DNA from: Saccharospirillum sp965652395
Lineage (GTDB): Bacteria > Pseudomonadota > Gammaproteobacteria > Pseudomonadales > Natronospirillaceae
NCBI GenBank assembly: GCA_965652395.1
Contig: CBFGUW010000016.1
Location: forward strand, 38,435-102,434
Reading direction: 5' to 3'
DNA length: 64,000 bases
Shown here: piece after piece, positions 25,801-35,142 of the stretch
How positions within the stretch are numbered: the stretch's first letter is position 1
Layout of the letters: each line of letters begins with the position of its first letter
Position numbers and translations under genes: made by a program
The notes under the pieces: model-generated
The model's input: only the letters and a program-made list of their open reading frames with translations
The model's database searches: none
Told to the model about the DNA's origin: nothing

Positions 25801-28800
25801 CCGCCCCATAGCATCATAGTCAAAGGTTGCCGTCACACCGTCACGGGTGTAGGACGTTATGTTGCCTGCTGCGTCATGACCGAAGCTGGTCGTGCCCTGA
25901 TCATCGGTCAACGAGGTCAACAAACCATTACTGCCGTAAGCATAGGATAGCGTACCGAAGGGATCGGTTTCCGTTAGCGGCCGACCGTTGGTGTCATAGG
26001 TACGCTCGGCCAGCACAAAACCATTTTCGTCGGTCATGGAGGTGAGATTGCCGGAAGCATCATAGCTCTGCTGCAGGACGATACCACCCGGGCCTTGAGC
26101 CGTGAGTAGATTACCCTGACTGTCGTAACTGTAGGTGGTGGTGTAGTCCGCCGGGTCGGCTCCCGTTTCGTGAGGCTCAACAACCGAAAGCAGATTCCCC
26201 TGGGCATCCCACTCCTGCAAAGTGACATTACCTTCCGGATCGGTGTGCTCTGTCAGGTTGCCGTTCGCATCATAGGCGTAGGTGTGCGTATTTCCCAGCG
26301 CATCGGTCTCGGAAATCACATTACCTTCGGCATCATAAACGTAGGTGGTCGCACGATTCATCGCATCGAAGGTGGTCTGAGTACGCCCCACCAGATCGTA
26401 TTCGGCGCGGGTGCAGCCGTCTTCATCACACGCTTCGGAGAGTCGGCCGTCCTGATCGTACTCAAGACTGCTCAGAACTGTACCATCCGGCAGCGTTATG
26501 GATTTGAGATGGTTCTCAAAGGGTTCCGGGTGGTATTGATAGGTTGTCGACTGACTCAGCTGATTGATAAAAACCGTCAAGTTGCCATAGGCACCATATT
26601 GGTATTGAACCGTGTTGCCCAGGGGATCCTGGATCGATTCAATACGGCCTTCCGAGTCGCGACTGAAGCTCACACCCCGGCCGCTGGCATTCACAACGCC
26701 GGAATTGGAAATAAACAGCTGGTCACCGCTTGTATTCTCCAGCCGGGAAATACCATTCTCGATGTTCAGATCGAACACGCGGCCATCCGGCGTGGTCAGC
26801 CGCACGTTCTCTGGCACCCAAGGGTCACCAAAGCGGGTATCACCCAGGTCATAGGTAAAGACACCACTGCCGTTCGAATAGAACACATTGTTATTACCGA
26901 TGGGCTGCAGCGTCGCACCCGGCGCTCCCCCCATCTGAACGAAGGAGGCCTGGCCCAGGCAGCCACCGGAAATAATGCTGCCAAAGCCGTTTAACTGAAT
27001 GGTCGGGCGGAATTGATAGGACTCGTTTTCGGCCAGGCGAATATCCGTCAGGTGATATACCTGTTCGGTGGCCGAGTAACAGGGGATATTGAAGAACCCG
27101 CCCGATGATTGAACCGCCCAGCCCTCTCCAGGCTCACGGTTGTTCTCGTACTCACCCTGGCGAACGCTCAAGCTCCAACCAACACCGAAGTCGCGCTTAT
27201 TCTTGATGCGGCTGTCGTATTGACGTTCGATCACAACGGGAATGCCCGCAACGGGCACCGTCATATCGACAAAACTGAGTTGCACGACACCGGGTTTCAG
27301 CGCGCCTTCCACCCGTACATCGACAATGTCCTGGCTTATCAGGCCGTTCAGATCTTCAGCTGTCAGCACCAATCGATAAAGACCGTTCTCCAGCATCGCC
27401 GGGTCTACACTGCCAAGCACTCCGTTATTCACCGGGACGCTGCCATCGGCCATCAGCACTTGGTTTGTGTTGCCGGGGTCGACCATGTGGATTTGATAGC
27501 GATACAGATTATCGTCCGTTACACTGCCCAGCACATCCACGGCATCCAATAGTTCAGTGCCATCGGTCGGTGTTGTAATCGATACGACCGGAGGCTGATT
27601 ATCAGCAGCGTCACGCACCCTGAGTATCGCTGTCGCGGTACCCGATGTGCCACTTGCGTCCTGAACCTCGGCAACCAGGTGATAAATGCCGGGCGTTGCA
27701 TTGCTATAGGTCGCGGAGCCCAATGAATCGATGGGCAGGCTCTGGCCGTCGACGGTTAATTGATAGGTCGGGTTGGTCGCATTCAACGCCTCAACAGAGA
27801 CAGTCACTACGTCGTTTGGATTCACGATCGTGGCAGACAGTGTCATGCTGACACTCAGTTCAGCGGGTTCCGACACTTCCACGTTAAACAGTTGGGTTAT
27901 CGTGAACTCAGCATCGGATACCTCAACAGATACACTATGACTACCGGTCTGCGCGGTGCCCGGAGTCCACTCGATCATGCCGGAGGCATTATCGATCATC
28001 ATGCCCGATGGGGCATTGGCCAAGTCATAGGTCAAGGCATCGCCGTCGGCATCGGTGGCATTCACGTCGTAGCCGTATAGAACGCCTACGGTCGCCTGGG
28101 TCAATGGCGTTGATGTGATGACAGGCGCCTCATTTCCGGATATGACCGTAATGGTATAACTCTGAGAGGCACTGCCACCTTTGCCATCATCAACCGAGAC
28201 GGTAACGTCGACATCACCGATGTGTGCACTTTGCGGTATCCAGTTGATCACACCGCTGGCTGCGTCAATTACCATGCCGGACGGGGCAACGATCAGCGAA
28301 AACGTCAGAGCGTCCATTTCCGGATCGATGGCTTCAACGTCGTAGCTGTACGCCGTTCCCACTTCGGCCTGAACCAGGGGGGTTGAGGTGATCGAGGGTG
28401 CGGCGTTATCCTCCGCCACCTGGATGCTGAAGCTCTGCGTCGCCGAACCGCCTTGTCCGTCGCTCACACGCACGACCACGGATTGAGCACCCAACTGTGC
28501 CGATGTCGGCGTCCAACTGATGACGCCACCCGCCGGTTCAATGCTCATACCGGCAGGAGCTTCGTCCAAACTGAACGCGAGTGGATCGTTATCCGCATCG
28601 GTAGCACTAACCGAGTATTGATAAACCGCATCGACCTTGGCCGAGGTAAACGGCTGGCTCTGAATGACCGGGGCCGTATTCGGTTTAGGCAGAACCTCCA
28701 GGCTGAATTCCTGAGTCGCTTGAGCCCCGTTTTCATCCGTAGCAACGATGCGGATAACATGGGTACCCACCTGACCTTCAGTCGGCGTCCAATTCAGTTC

Positions 28801-31800
28801 ACCGGTTGAGGCGTCCAACGTCATACCCGCCGGAGCGGTATCCAGCGAGTAGCTTATCGGCCCTCCGTCGGGATCAACGGCGACCACGTTATAAACGTAG
28901 GCCTGGGTTGCCGTTGCCTGCACCACGGGAGAGGACTGGATCACCGGCGGTTGATTGGGGTCGGTCACGGTCAGGGTGTAACTCTGAATATCCGTACCGC
29001 CCTGGATGTCCGTGACCTGAACCGCAACCTCATGATCCCCCAATTGCGCGAGGGTGGGCTGCCATTCAATCAACCCGGTCGCAGCGGCGACGGTCATTCC
29101 GGTGGGCGACTGGGTCAGTATAAAGGTCAATGAGTCGTTCTCGGGGTCAGTTGCCGTGACCGGATATTGGTAGGTTTGGTCCGCGAACGCAGCGGTGGGC
29201 GCGGACGACGTAATTACAGGCGGTTGGTTCAGAATCTGAACCGACACGCTGAAGCTTTGCTCCACGGCGGCACCGGCGGTGTCGATGGCCCGCACAGTGA
29301 CGGCATGGCTTCCGCCTTGGTTGGAGGTCGGTATCCAAGTCACCCAACCCGAGGTAGCGTCAATCGCCATACCCTCGGGCGCAGCGACGAGGGCGTAGGT
29401 CAGGCTGTCACCGGCATCCGGATCTTCCGCCTGGGCGGCATACTGATATTCGACACCTTCGGTGGCGGTTAACGGCGGCTGACTGCTGAAAGTGGGCGAG
29501 TCGTTAACGTTCTGAACGACGATGGAGAGTGTTGCTTCATTAAAAAGACCATCGGCATCTGTCACTCGAACGGTGATGCTGTTCGAGCCGACCTGCGCAT
29601 TGACCGGCAGCCAAGTCAATTCACCGGTTTGCGCATCCACCGACAAATTGGCCGGGCCGTCTTCCAGGCTGAACGTTAGAGTATCGCCGCTGTTCGGGTC
29701 GGTCGCGGTCAGAGTGGCGCTGTAGGATAAATCCTCGGTGGCGTCTGGCAACGAAGTCGTCGAGAACACCGGCGCCAGGTTTTCCTCTTCCACGGTAATC
29801 TGGAAAGTCTGGGAAGTTGAACCACCCCGATCATCGGAGACCACCACACTGGTATCGTGCACACCGACTTGAGTATCGGTGGGTGTCCAGTTGATAAGAC
29901 CGGAGGCCGGATCAATCGTCATGCCTTCAGGGAAGGTGCCCAGTGCATAGGTCAGCGGGTCGCCGACATTGGCATCGGTGGCATCGACGTCATACTGATA
30001 CAGACTGTTCGCTGTCGCTGATGTCGGTGGGATGCTGCCGATTACCGGTAGGTGGTTGCGTTCCTCAACATCAATAGTGAAGCTTTGCTGATCACCCAAT
30101 CCTGCACTGTCGGTTACGGTGACTGTCACTGAGTGCGCCCCGGCCTGCCCTTCTGCGGGCGTCCATTCAATGAGACCGGTGCCGGTATCAATCACCATGC
30201 CCGAAGGAGCGGCTGAGAGGCTGTAAGTCAATGCATCGCTCAGGTCTGGGTCGAGCGTCACCAGTGCATAGGCGTAGGCCTGTAATTCAACAGCGGCTGT
30301 CACCGGCGTACTGGTAATGACCGGTGGCTGATTCACATTGGCTACCTGAACTTCAAAAGACTGCTCATCCACCGCGCCCTGATTATCCGCCACCTGAACA
30401 ATCACTGTTTGAGTGCCAACCTGGGCGTTGACGGGTGTCCACTCGACCAAACCGGTGTCGGCATTGATGGTCATACCGGTTGGCGCAAGTTTGAGCGTGT
30501 AAGTCAGGCGCTCGCGTGGGTCCGGGTCGCTGGCGTCCACGTCATATTGGTACAGTTGACCTTCAGTGGCTGAGGTGATCGGCGTTGAGTCGATAACCGG
30601 AGCCCGGTTACCGGGATTGGGACGACGCACGGTCGGGGTGACATTGATCTCCTGGGAACGACAAACTTCCTGGCCACTGCGGGCCAACTCACTGACGACA
30701 TAGTAGTAAGTGGTGTCCTGCTCCAGGCCAAGGTCCAGATAAGTGGAATAACGACTATCGGTCACGGCGATCCGCTCGTAGGGACCGCCTTGCTGCAGGC
30801 TGCGATAAATGGCGTATTCATAAGCACCGCTGTCGCCCCAGGTGAGCTGCACCTTGGTCATCTTGGTCCGGGCGGCAAGGTCGGTCAGACAGTTACACTG
30901 ACTGTCTGCGGCGTCACGCACTCGAACCTGGGCAAAGGCTGTATCGCTCAGGTTGGGTTGACCGCTGCTTGGGAAGGCATTGGCGGTGTTATCGGTCGCC
31001 CGCAATCGCACCAGATAATCGCCGACTCCAAGGCCGGTAAAATGCTGAGTGACATCGATTAACGCACCTTGTGCATCGTCGAATGCCAGATCATCGTCCA
31101 GATCCCACTCAAGCGCCGTGAGAGAATCCACCGGCTGTCCGGGTTCACTGAGACCGTCGTCCGGGTTGACCGAATCACTGCCATCCATGAACCAGGGCTG
31201 TGACTGAGGGCAGAATAGATAAGGTCCACCGGCGTCCGCCGTGGGAGTCAACGGAGGGGTGTTCACGTTAACCACGACCGTTGTTGTGGCACTCAGAGGG
31301 GTATCACTATCGTCTGTGATCCGCAATGTGACAGGATACTCCCCGAGCGCCGGGAAGCTGGTGCCGATAACCGGGCCGCTGGCGTCGTAGGTGCCGTCGT
31401 TGTCCAGATCCCATTCCCAGGAAACGATTTCCCGGTCGGTTTTTTGATGATATGAGCCTGCACCATCCAACTGCACACTTTGACCGGCGACGGCGGGGTT
31501 GGGTGTGGCTTGAGCCACGGCGACCAAATCGCCCACAGGGCGCTGACTGAGAATCTCGTCAACCTTGATGTCTAAAAACGCGCGGGTAAAGGATTGGGCA
31601 TTGGTACCGCCTGAGCGCAGAAACTGAAGATCCCAAGCCGCGCCACCGTTCTGCATCGCCAAATCGACATAGTGACTGACTGTTCCGCCGTACCCTTGAG
31701 TGGCATAAGCACCTTCACAGGTGGTAAACCCGCCTGAACCATCGGCCACATAACCGGTGCCCTGGCTGTCCACACCCAGAGCCGGAGAGCCGTCGCCACA

Positions 31801-32343
31801 CCGGATTCGGGCGTTAATCACGGCATTCAACAACGCTCGATTATCATCGAGTTTCTGTAATACCGTGCTGTAGGTAATCGAGCTTTTTGTATTGTCCCGG
31901 TCTTCGTCTGTCGCGAGGATGATATTCACCGCCGCACCATTACGACGAGGGTACTCATCCAAGGCATATTCAATGCCCCGCCAACCGTCTTCCGTACCGC
32001 CATTCACGACGAGATTGCCAGCGGCACTGACAAACCCTTCGGATGTTCCCAAATAGTCGCCATCAACCTGAAGCGTGCGCGGGACCACTTGCGAATTGCC
32101 AAAGCCGACCAAACCGTATTCGTTTGCTTGTGATTCGCTACCGATGCCATACAGCTTAAGATTCTCCTCTAGCAGAGGAATACTTTCGGCGATCCAATTT
32201 TGCTCTCCGGACATTGAGCCGGATTCATCGATCACCACAATGACATCGGCCGCGATCGGAGCATTGGCAGTCGCATGTCCAGCGGCTAACAGCAGGCCGG
32301 TGGGCATACAGGAGATTAGGGCAGTTCGAAAGATCCTTTTCAT
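22864..32343 (-). CDS. Giant secreted vWA/PKD/Ig-repeat/RHS protein with nuclease-like C-terminal tip
   Basis: 3159 residues. A Sec signal peptide (about 1-27, ending ATANA) is followed by a vWA domain (about 33-265) with an intact MIDAS (Asp39, Ser41, Ser43 in DESGSMS; Thr in GGTEDG; Asp in LATDED), so metal-dependent adhesion is likely. Then two PKD domains (about 270-475) and one fibronectin-III-like domain (about 481-574). Next are ten tandem ~91-residue Ig-like repeats (about 578-1488; He_PIG type, each with N..PVI.S.P, a YxYDVxATD strand and a GMxIDxxTGxIxWTP ending). An RHS/YD-repeat shell (about 1690-2930) ends in the RHS core (GRFLAADPAEPDYYEPESLNRYLFANANPY). The last ~228 residues are AT-richer and carry GxxWE, Asp3057 (KPDFIL) and Glu3083-x-Lys3085 (IGETK), a PD-(D/E)XK nuclease-like pattern. 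There is no PAAR or VgrG link, so export is by Sec. Candidate contact-dependent toxin with downstream immunity genes. Confidence 0.9.
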   Translation of the reverse strand: MKRIFRTALISCMPTGLLLAAGHATANAPIAADVIVVIDESGSMSGEQNWIAESIPLLEENLKLYGIGSESQANEYGLVGFGNSQVVPRTLQVDGDYLGTSEGFVSAAGNLVVNGGTEDGWRGIEYALDEYPRRNGAAVNIILATDEDRDNTKSSITYSTVLQKLDDNRALLNAVINARIRCGDGSPALGVDSQGTGYVADGSGGFTTCEGAYATQGYGGTVSHYVDLAMQNGGAAWDLQFLRSGGTNAQSFTRAFLDIKVDEILSQRPVGDLVAVAQATPNPAVAGQSVQLDGAGSYHQKTDREIVSWEWDLDNDGTYDASGPVIGTSFPALGEYPVTLRITDDSDTPLSATTTVVVNVNTPPLTPTADAGGPYLFCPQSQPWFMDGSDSVNPDDGLSEPGQPVDSLTALEWDLDDDLAFDDAQGALIDVTQHFTGLGVGDYLVRLRATDNTANAFPSSGQPNLSDTAFAQVRVRDAADSQCNCLTDLAARTKMTKVQLTWGDSGAYEYAIYRSLQQGGPYERIAVTDSRYSTYLDLGLEQDTTYYYVVSELARSGQEVCRSQEINVTPTVRRPNPGNRAPVIDSTPITSATEGQLYQYDVDASDPDPRERLTYTLKLAPTGMTINADTGLVEWTPVNAQVGTQTVIVQVADNQGAVDEQSFEVQVANVNQPPVITSTPVTAAVELQAYAYALVTLDPDLSDALTYSLSAAPSGMVIDTGTGLIEWTPAEGQAGAHSVTVTVTDSAGLGDQQSFTIDVEERNHLPVIGSIPPTSATANSLYQYDVDATDANVGDPLTYALGTFPEGMTIDPASGLINWTPTDTQVGVHDTSVVVSDDRGGSTSQTFQITVEEENLAPVFSTTSLPDATEDLSYSATLTATDPNSGDTLTFSLEDGPANLSVDAQTGELTWLPVNAQVGSNSITVRVTDADGLFNEATLSIVVQNVNDSPTFSSQPPLTATEGVEYQYAAQAEDPDAGDSLTYALVAAPEGMAIDATSGWVTWIPTSNQGGSHAVTVRAIDTAGAAVEQSFSVSVQILNQPPVITSSAPTAAFADQTYQYPVTATDPENDSLTFILTQSPTGMTVAAATGLIEWQPTLAQLGDHEVAVQVTDIQGGTDIQSYTLTVTDPNQPPVIQSSPVVQATATQAYVYNVVAVDPDGGPISYSLDTAPAGMTLDASTGELNWTPTEGQVGTHVIRIVATDENGAQATQEFSLEVLPKPNTAPVIQSQPFTSAKVDAVYQYSVSATDADNDPLAFSLDEAPAGMSIEPAGGVISWTPTSAQLGAQSVVVRVSDGQGGSATQSFSIQVAEDNAAPSITSTPLVQAEVGTAYSYDVEAIDPEMDALTFSLIVAPSGMVIDAASGVINWIPQSAHIGDVDVTVSVDDGKGGSASQSYTITVISGNEAPVITSTPLTQATVGVLYGYDVNATDADGDALTYDLANAPSGMMIDNASGMIEWTPGTAQTGSHSVSVEVSDAEFTITQLFNVEVSEPAELSVSMTLSATIVNPNDVVTVSVEALNATNPTYQLTVDGQSLPIDSLGSATYSNATPGIYHLVAEVQDASGTSGTATAILRVRDAADNQPPVVSITTPTDGTELLDAVDVLGSVTDDNLYRYQIHMVDPGNTNQVLMADGSVPVNNGVLGSVDPAMLENGLYRLVLTAEDLNGLISQDIVDVRVEGALKPGVVQLSFVDMTVPVAGIPVVIERQYDSRIKNKRDFGVGWSLSVRQGEYENNREPGEGWAVQSSGGFFNIPCYSATEQVYHLTDIRLAENESYQFRPTIQLNGFGSIISGGCLGQASFVQMGGAPGATLQPIGNNNVFYSNGSGVFTYDLGDTRFGDPWVPENVRLTTPDGRVFDLNIENGISRLENTSGDQLFISNSGVVNASGRGVSFSRDSEGRIESIQDPLGNTVQYQYGAYGNLTVFINQLSQSTTYQYHPEPFENHLKSITLPDGTVLSSLEYDQDGRLSEACDEDGCTRAEYDLVGRTQTTFDAMNRATTYVYDAEGNVISETDALGNTHTYAYDANGNLTEHTDPEGNVTLQEWDAQGNLLSVVEPHETGADPADYTTTYSYDSQGNLLTAQGPGGIVLQQSYDASGNLTSMTDENGFVLAERTYDTNGRPLTETDPFGTLSYAYGSNGLLTSLTDDQGTTSFGHDAAGNITSYTRDGVTATFDYDAMGRETTLDLSNGISFSYDYQLGGDWSSAEGTTIPRVERTFTAKGAPESIEQADGSTVEWEYDASGLVTAETDAAGSRTEYYYDAAGRLASERDPLGHLTHYERDGNGRVTAIIDAEGSRVEFSYYPDGRQKTMTDAEGGTWSYVYTPKEVSVTDPLNRTMTTESNGHGLVTRIVNADGTDRSWTYLVPTEQLDGGDLPTSFTDEAGRTRQFGYDASGRLTSAGDFAGAETTYAYGDDGISQIEDPLQQIIDFTYDAFGEVSAVTFADGTQKQIGFDAARNVATVSLSSGDVKTFTYDDQNRVTNDSRSSGVSYSYGWGPGGNLLTSTDELGTAQYDYDSAGRITQYTSSTGESIVYVYDQVGRITGQTITNADGSQQQTIGYQYDGTGRLTTLVDPNGQETTFVYDEAGRLTDKTLPNGVSTEYQYDTRDQVTAVIHRSAGGSVISSVQYQRAVGGEPTRISWQDGSYVDLTYDAALRISDERFYTAGGVLTHHLTYEYDAVGNRTARIVDGERMDYTYQAGNRLVSASDSLENQTYGYDANGRVDQIDRNGLDAGLTYNFDGQIRSATVGGTTTTYRYDGSGRRIEASTSDGAVRRFLKAASPNGVYENPQAIVDDQSNIVQTYVYAGDQPVQRLAGGDTYYYLTDGMGSVIGITDQAGNLVGSVKYDAFGRELDLSGNMSLPGSAGGDFRFHGQWKEAATGLYDLRARDYDPETGRFLAADPAEPDYYEPESLNRYLFANANPYVNSDPSGRFTLVSVNISINIQATLRSIAVNIAKDYLIDKARSVVGSLVASQLKNFTALSSFNPWGFIGVDNPGKAGQIWEQKVQNLICSVVPDVMRDVVWFEPAISGGYAFNNGYGCPGGGGNFAPPGYKKPDFILSKTEPKDLGKKGHERIKAYLIGETKLSLKTFYNAYVKNGGYNREQFDEIIQFADDRVYTKTAIFLALYAGKGSHQASLSKLLNAKAVSKGVIPIMVSGF

Positions 32344-32433
32344 GGCGAGGCTCTTATGAGGTCTGAAATTGAATTCTGGCCCCGGAACCAGCCATCGATG
32401 GGCTGTAATACACCGGTGTTGCCTGTTTAACGA

Positions 32434-32450
32434 GGGGTGCCGGACACCCC
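32434..32450 (-). other. Intercistronic hairpin between PEP-CTERM and giant RHS genes
   Basis: GGGGTG and CACCCC pair around five bases. No T tract follows on the minus strand, so partial attenuation or mRNA processing between the two genes is more likely than full termination. Confidence 0.4.
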
Positions 32451-32472
32451 GGTATTGCGAATGGAAATCGAA

Positions 32473-33201
32473 TTATGCGCGGGTGCCGAATCTTCGATAC
32501 CGAGCTCCGAACAGCCCGACCACCCCTATACCCAGCAATGCCAGAGACGCAGGTTCAGGAACGGGCACCGTTCCGGGGATGAATGTCAACTCCGCATTGA
32601 AATAGAACCCAAAGTTGGAGTCGGAGTCATATTGGTACAATCCGCCAATATTGTCCGTGCTGGTGGTGAAGGTAAGCTCGAACGTATCGCCGAGATTAAA
32701 TTCATTTAAATAGAATCCCAACGCGAGAGCGGGGTCATCTTCCCAGCCAAGACCCACCGTGTTGATGTTATCCAAGGTTCCATAGGTGGCATTGGTGTAG
32801 ATGTCGCCGAAGGTCCAGCCTGGCTCATCAGCCTCCCAGGAAACAGCCGAAGTGCCGCCGACGTATTCGGCCGACTCATTGAAGTAAGTATTCACCGACT
32901 CGTCGATAGAGGCATCCAGATACACAGACAGGTTCAATCCCGATACCGCTGTACCGGCATTTGTCACCGTCCAAGTGAAACTACCGAGATTGTCGGCGTC
33001 CAAATTGTCGACGGTACCCAATAACCACCCATCACCGGCTAAATTTGAACCCGGAGCATAGAGGTATTGATCATATAGGGAGGTTGTTAAATCATCGCTG
33101 TTAAGAAAGAGACCATATTCCTCGAAAGAAATAGGCCCGGCAGCGATTCGGGAGGAAAGTAGTACGGCGACAGCAGCGCAGAAGGCAATCCGTCTTGACA
33201 T
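32473..33201 (-). CDS. PEP-CTERM sorting domain protein
   Basis: 242 residues. The N-terminal signal peptide (MSRRIAFCAAVAVLLSSRIAAG) is followed by a Ser/Thr/Asn/Asp-rich beta-type secreted domain with no known fold that I can name. The C-terminus is a textbook PEP-CTERM signal: VPVPEPASLALLGIGVVGLFGARYRR, that is a PEP motif, a short transmembrane helix and an Arg-rich end. Such proteins are cleaved by exosortase and released or linked to extracellular polysaccharide, typically in biofilm-forming environmental bacteria. No exosortase gene is in the window. It lies 129 bases upstream of the giant RHS gene on the same strand, behind a perfect CRP-type box, so the two may be expressed together and act at the cell surface. 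Confidence 0.85.
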   Translation of the reverse strand: MSRRIAFCAAVAVLLSSRIAAGPISFEEYGLFLNSDDLTTSLYDQYLYAPGSNLAGDGWLLGTVDNLDADNLGSFTWTVTNAGTAVSGLNLSVYLDASIDESVNTYFNESAEYVGGTSAVSWEADEPGWTFGDIYTNATYGTLDNINTVGLGWEDDPALALGFYLNEFNLGDTFELTFTTSTDNIGGLYQYDSDSNFGFYFNAELTFIPGTVPVPEPASLALLGIGVVGLFGARYRRFGTRA

Positions 33202-33288
33202 GATTCACATTCCTTTTGTGACACAACCGAAAACGGTCGCCAACATAAGCTCGGTGGAACAGATATGACAAGGAGGAGTTTTTTATTT

Positions 33289-33304
33289 TGTGACCAAAAT
33301 CACA
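33289..33304 (-). promoter_or_regulatory. Perfect CRP-type box upstream of the PEP-CTERM gene
   Basis: TGTGA, six bases (CCAAAA), TCACA is an exact match to the core CRP (or Vfr/CRP-like) consensus. A weak -10 (CATATC, 33262-33267 on the minus strand) lies where a class II CRP promoter would place it. The gene starts about 90 bases downstream. Binding is inferred. Confidence 0.65.
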
Positions 33305-33372
33305 ATTTATATCTCAGGCGAGAAAATCAGGTTACAAAGGAATGAACCTATCCACGCTCGACATCGCGACCT

Positions 33373-34980
33373 CTATCGCCTTATCAGAACACGCTCTGAG
33401 TTCAAACCAAACTTAGCCAGATAACGCTGCAAGCGTGCCGTGTCATTACTGGATGTTTTGGCAAGCCGACTTTTATCAAACAATTCGCGGCCCGCACTGG
33501 CAAAACTAGTATGCCTTCGACAAACCGCCAGCACCTGCCGCAATTGCAACGCATCAAAAAGATCCAGGCCGGACAGTACTTCCTTGGGTAAGTAATCGGC
33601 AAGGTCCAGCTCCTGTGTCTGATCCCCGACGGACCGCCAGCCACTTTCCAGTCGCGCTATCTCCGCATTCACCAGGTTGTTGCCTATCCGGCTGCCATCA
33701 CACAGCGTGGCCATTCTGATGACGGACGCATTCAGGTCACGGAAGTTGCCCGACCACAGGGCACGAGGGGAAAGCGCAAAATTCAGATACTGCGTTCGAG
33801 CTTCGCGGTTGAACTCCACCCGGTGGCCTTCGTTTTCCGAAAACTGGTGCAATTCGTAATCGAGATTGGCTTCGATGTCCTCCCTCCGCTCCGCCAGACT
33901 GGGTAACCGGTAGGTCCAAAGATTGATACGCGCCAAAAGGTCTTCCCGAAATACGCCTTTTGCAACGGACTCCGCCAAGTCCCGATTAGTCCCCGCGATC
34001 AATTGAAACCGGCTGGATACAGTGGCGTCCGCCCCAACGGGATAGAATTCGCCGCTTTCCAGAGCGTGCAGCAGCATGGCTTGCTCATCCAGCCCAAGCT
34101 CGCCGATCTCGTCCAAAAACAACATACCGCCATCGGATTGTTTCAAAAAACCCTGGCGATTGGACTGAGCCCCTGTGAAGGCACCTTTAACATGGCCAAA
34201 CAAGGCCGACATGGCTCCTTCACCCCGAAGCGTCGCGCAATTCACGGAAACAAAGGCTCCCTTGATTAATTCACGCTGTTTTTTTAAGGCGTAGATGCGT
34301 GAAGCCAGCTGCGTTTTACCGGCACCCGTCGGCCCGGTCAGAAGAATAGGTGCCTTACTGCGGACAGCCACGGTCTCGATCTGCTGGATCATGGCATTGA
34401 ACACCTTGTTGCGGGTGACAATACCTTTCTTCAGAAAACTTTCACCTTCGAGCCGTTGTTGTCGAAAACGGGAGGCCACCTGATCGTAGCGCGACAAGTC
34501 CAAGTCAATGATCTGATGACGTCCCTTGGGCTTGTTTTCGTGACGACCCGGCGACGTTTGGATAATCTCGCCTGGGAAATGCCGACTCTCGGTCAGAAGA
34601 AACCAGCAGATTTGAGCAATGTGTGTCCCGGTGGTGATGTGTGCCAAATAGCGACAGGCGTCGGTGTCGAAGGTTTCATTGTTAAGCAGATCGAACAGCT
34701 TGGCGTAGACCTCTTCCAAATCCCAGGGGTCGCTGAGCTCCACCAAATGAGGCACCACCTGGGTACCCGGTGAGATGTCGAATATGTCCTTGGTGATGGT
34801 GTTGGCCAGGTTACCGGCCCGCCGGTCGTGAATCAGATGCAACTGGTCGATCTGCAAACCGTTTTGCCAGCAGAGGGAGATCGTTGGCCGCCATTTGTCC
34901 CAGCGCTTTCGCCCTCTGGGTGCGTAATCCATTTGGGTGCCCAAGAACCCAAAGGCGATATTTTTCCGTTTTGAAGGCAT
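33373..34980 (-). CDS. rtcR: RtcR sigma-54-dependent activator of RNA repair
   Basis: 535 residues (E. coli RtcR is about 532). The N-terminal ~180 residues are the RtcR-type CARF-like ligand domain (FGFLGTQMDYA..R...W.PTISL...LHLIHDRR, HITTGTHIAQICWFLLTE). CARF domains sense nucleotides or RNA ends, and RtcR responds to damaged-RNA products. The central AAA+ domain has Walker A LTGPTGAGKTQLA, the sigma-54 contact loop GAFTGA and Walker B GGMLFLDEIGEL. The C-terminus is the DNA-binding region. It is divergent from rtcB, whose upstream region contains a -24/-12 promoter and repeated GATAAC boxes, so its target is evident. No second activator or sensor kinase is nearby. Confidence 0.95.
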   Translation of the reverse strand: MPSKRKNIAFGFLGTQMDYAPRGRKRWDKWRPTISLCWQNGLQIDQLHLIHDRRAGNLANTITKDIFDISPGTQVVPHLVELSDPWDLEEVYAKLFDLLNNETFDTDACRYLAHITTGTHIAQICWFLLTESRHFPGEIIQTSPGRHENKPKGRHQIIDLDLSRYDQVASRFRQQRLEGESFLKKGIVTRNKVFNAMIQQIETVAVRSKAPILLTGPTGAGKTQLASRIYALKKQRELIKGAFVSVNCATLRGEGAMSALFGHVKGAFTGAQSNRQGFLKQSDGGMLFLDEIGELGLDEQAMLLHALESGEFYPVGADATVSSRFQLIAGTNRDLAESVAKGVFREDLLARINLWTYRLPSLAERREDIEANLDYELHQFSENEGHRVEFNREARTQYLNFALSPRALWSGNFRDLNASVIRMATLCDGSRIGNNLVNAEIARLESGWRSVGDQTQELDLADYLPKEVLSGLDLFDALQLRQVLAVCRRHTSFASAGRELFDKSRLAKTSSNDTARLQRYLAKFGLNSERVLIRR

Positions 34981-35039
34981 AAAGAACTTGTTCTGAATTC
35001 ACTCATTTCTATCCATAATGACATATATCTATCTTTTCA

Positions 35040-35116
35040 GATAACACCGGTTTTCCCAAAACTTTCAAAAATATTCGATAACCATAAAAATAATCCTTTA
35101 AAATCAACAAGTTATC
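35040..35116. promoter_or_regulatory. GATAAC boxes, candidate RtcR upstream activating sites
   Basis: GATAAC occurs at 35040-35045 and 35077-35082 and, inverted (GTTATC), at 35111-35116. The last two form a near-perfect inverted pair (TCGATAAC and GTTATCGT). They lie 30-100 bases upstream of the sigma-54 promoter, as enhancer sites should. Recognition by RtcR is inferred. Confidence 0.45.
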
Positions 35117-35142
35117 GTAACTCCTATGTTATACGCACATTC

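Noticed and set aside
27880..30610. Tandem ~273-base periodicity considered as a CRISPR or satellite array
   Set aside because: The units are diverged protein-coding Ig-like repeats within one continuous frame, not short identical repeats with spacers.
21598..33201. Genomic island bounded by integrase or att sites
   Set aside because: No integrase, tRNA end or flanking direct repeat was seen around the RHS locus; only the tip cassette has deviating composition.
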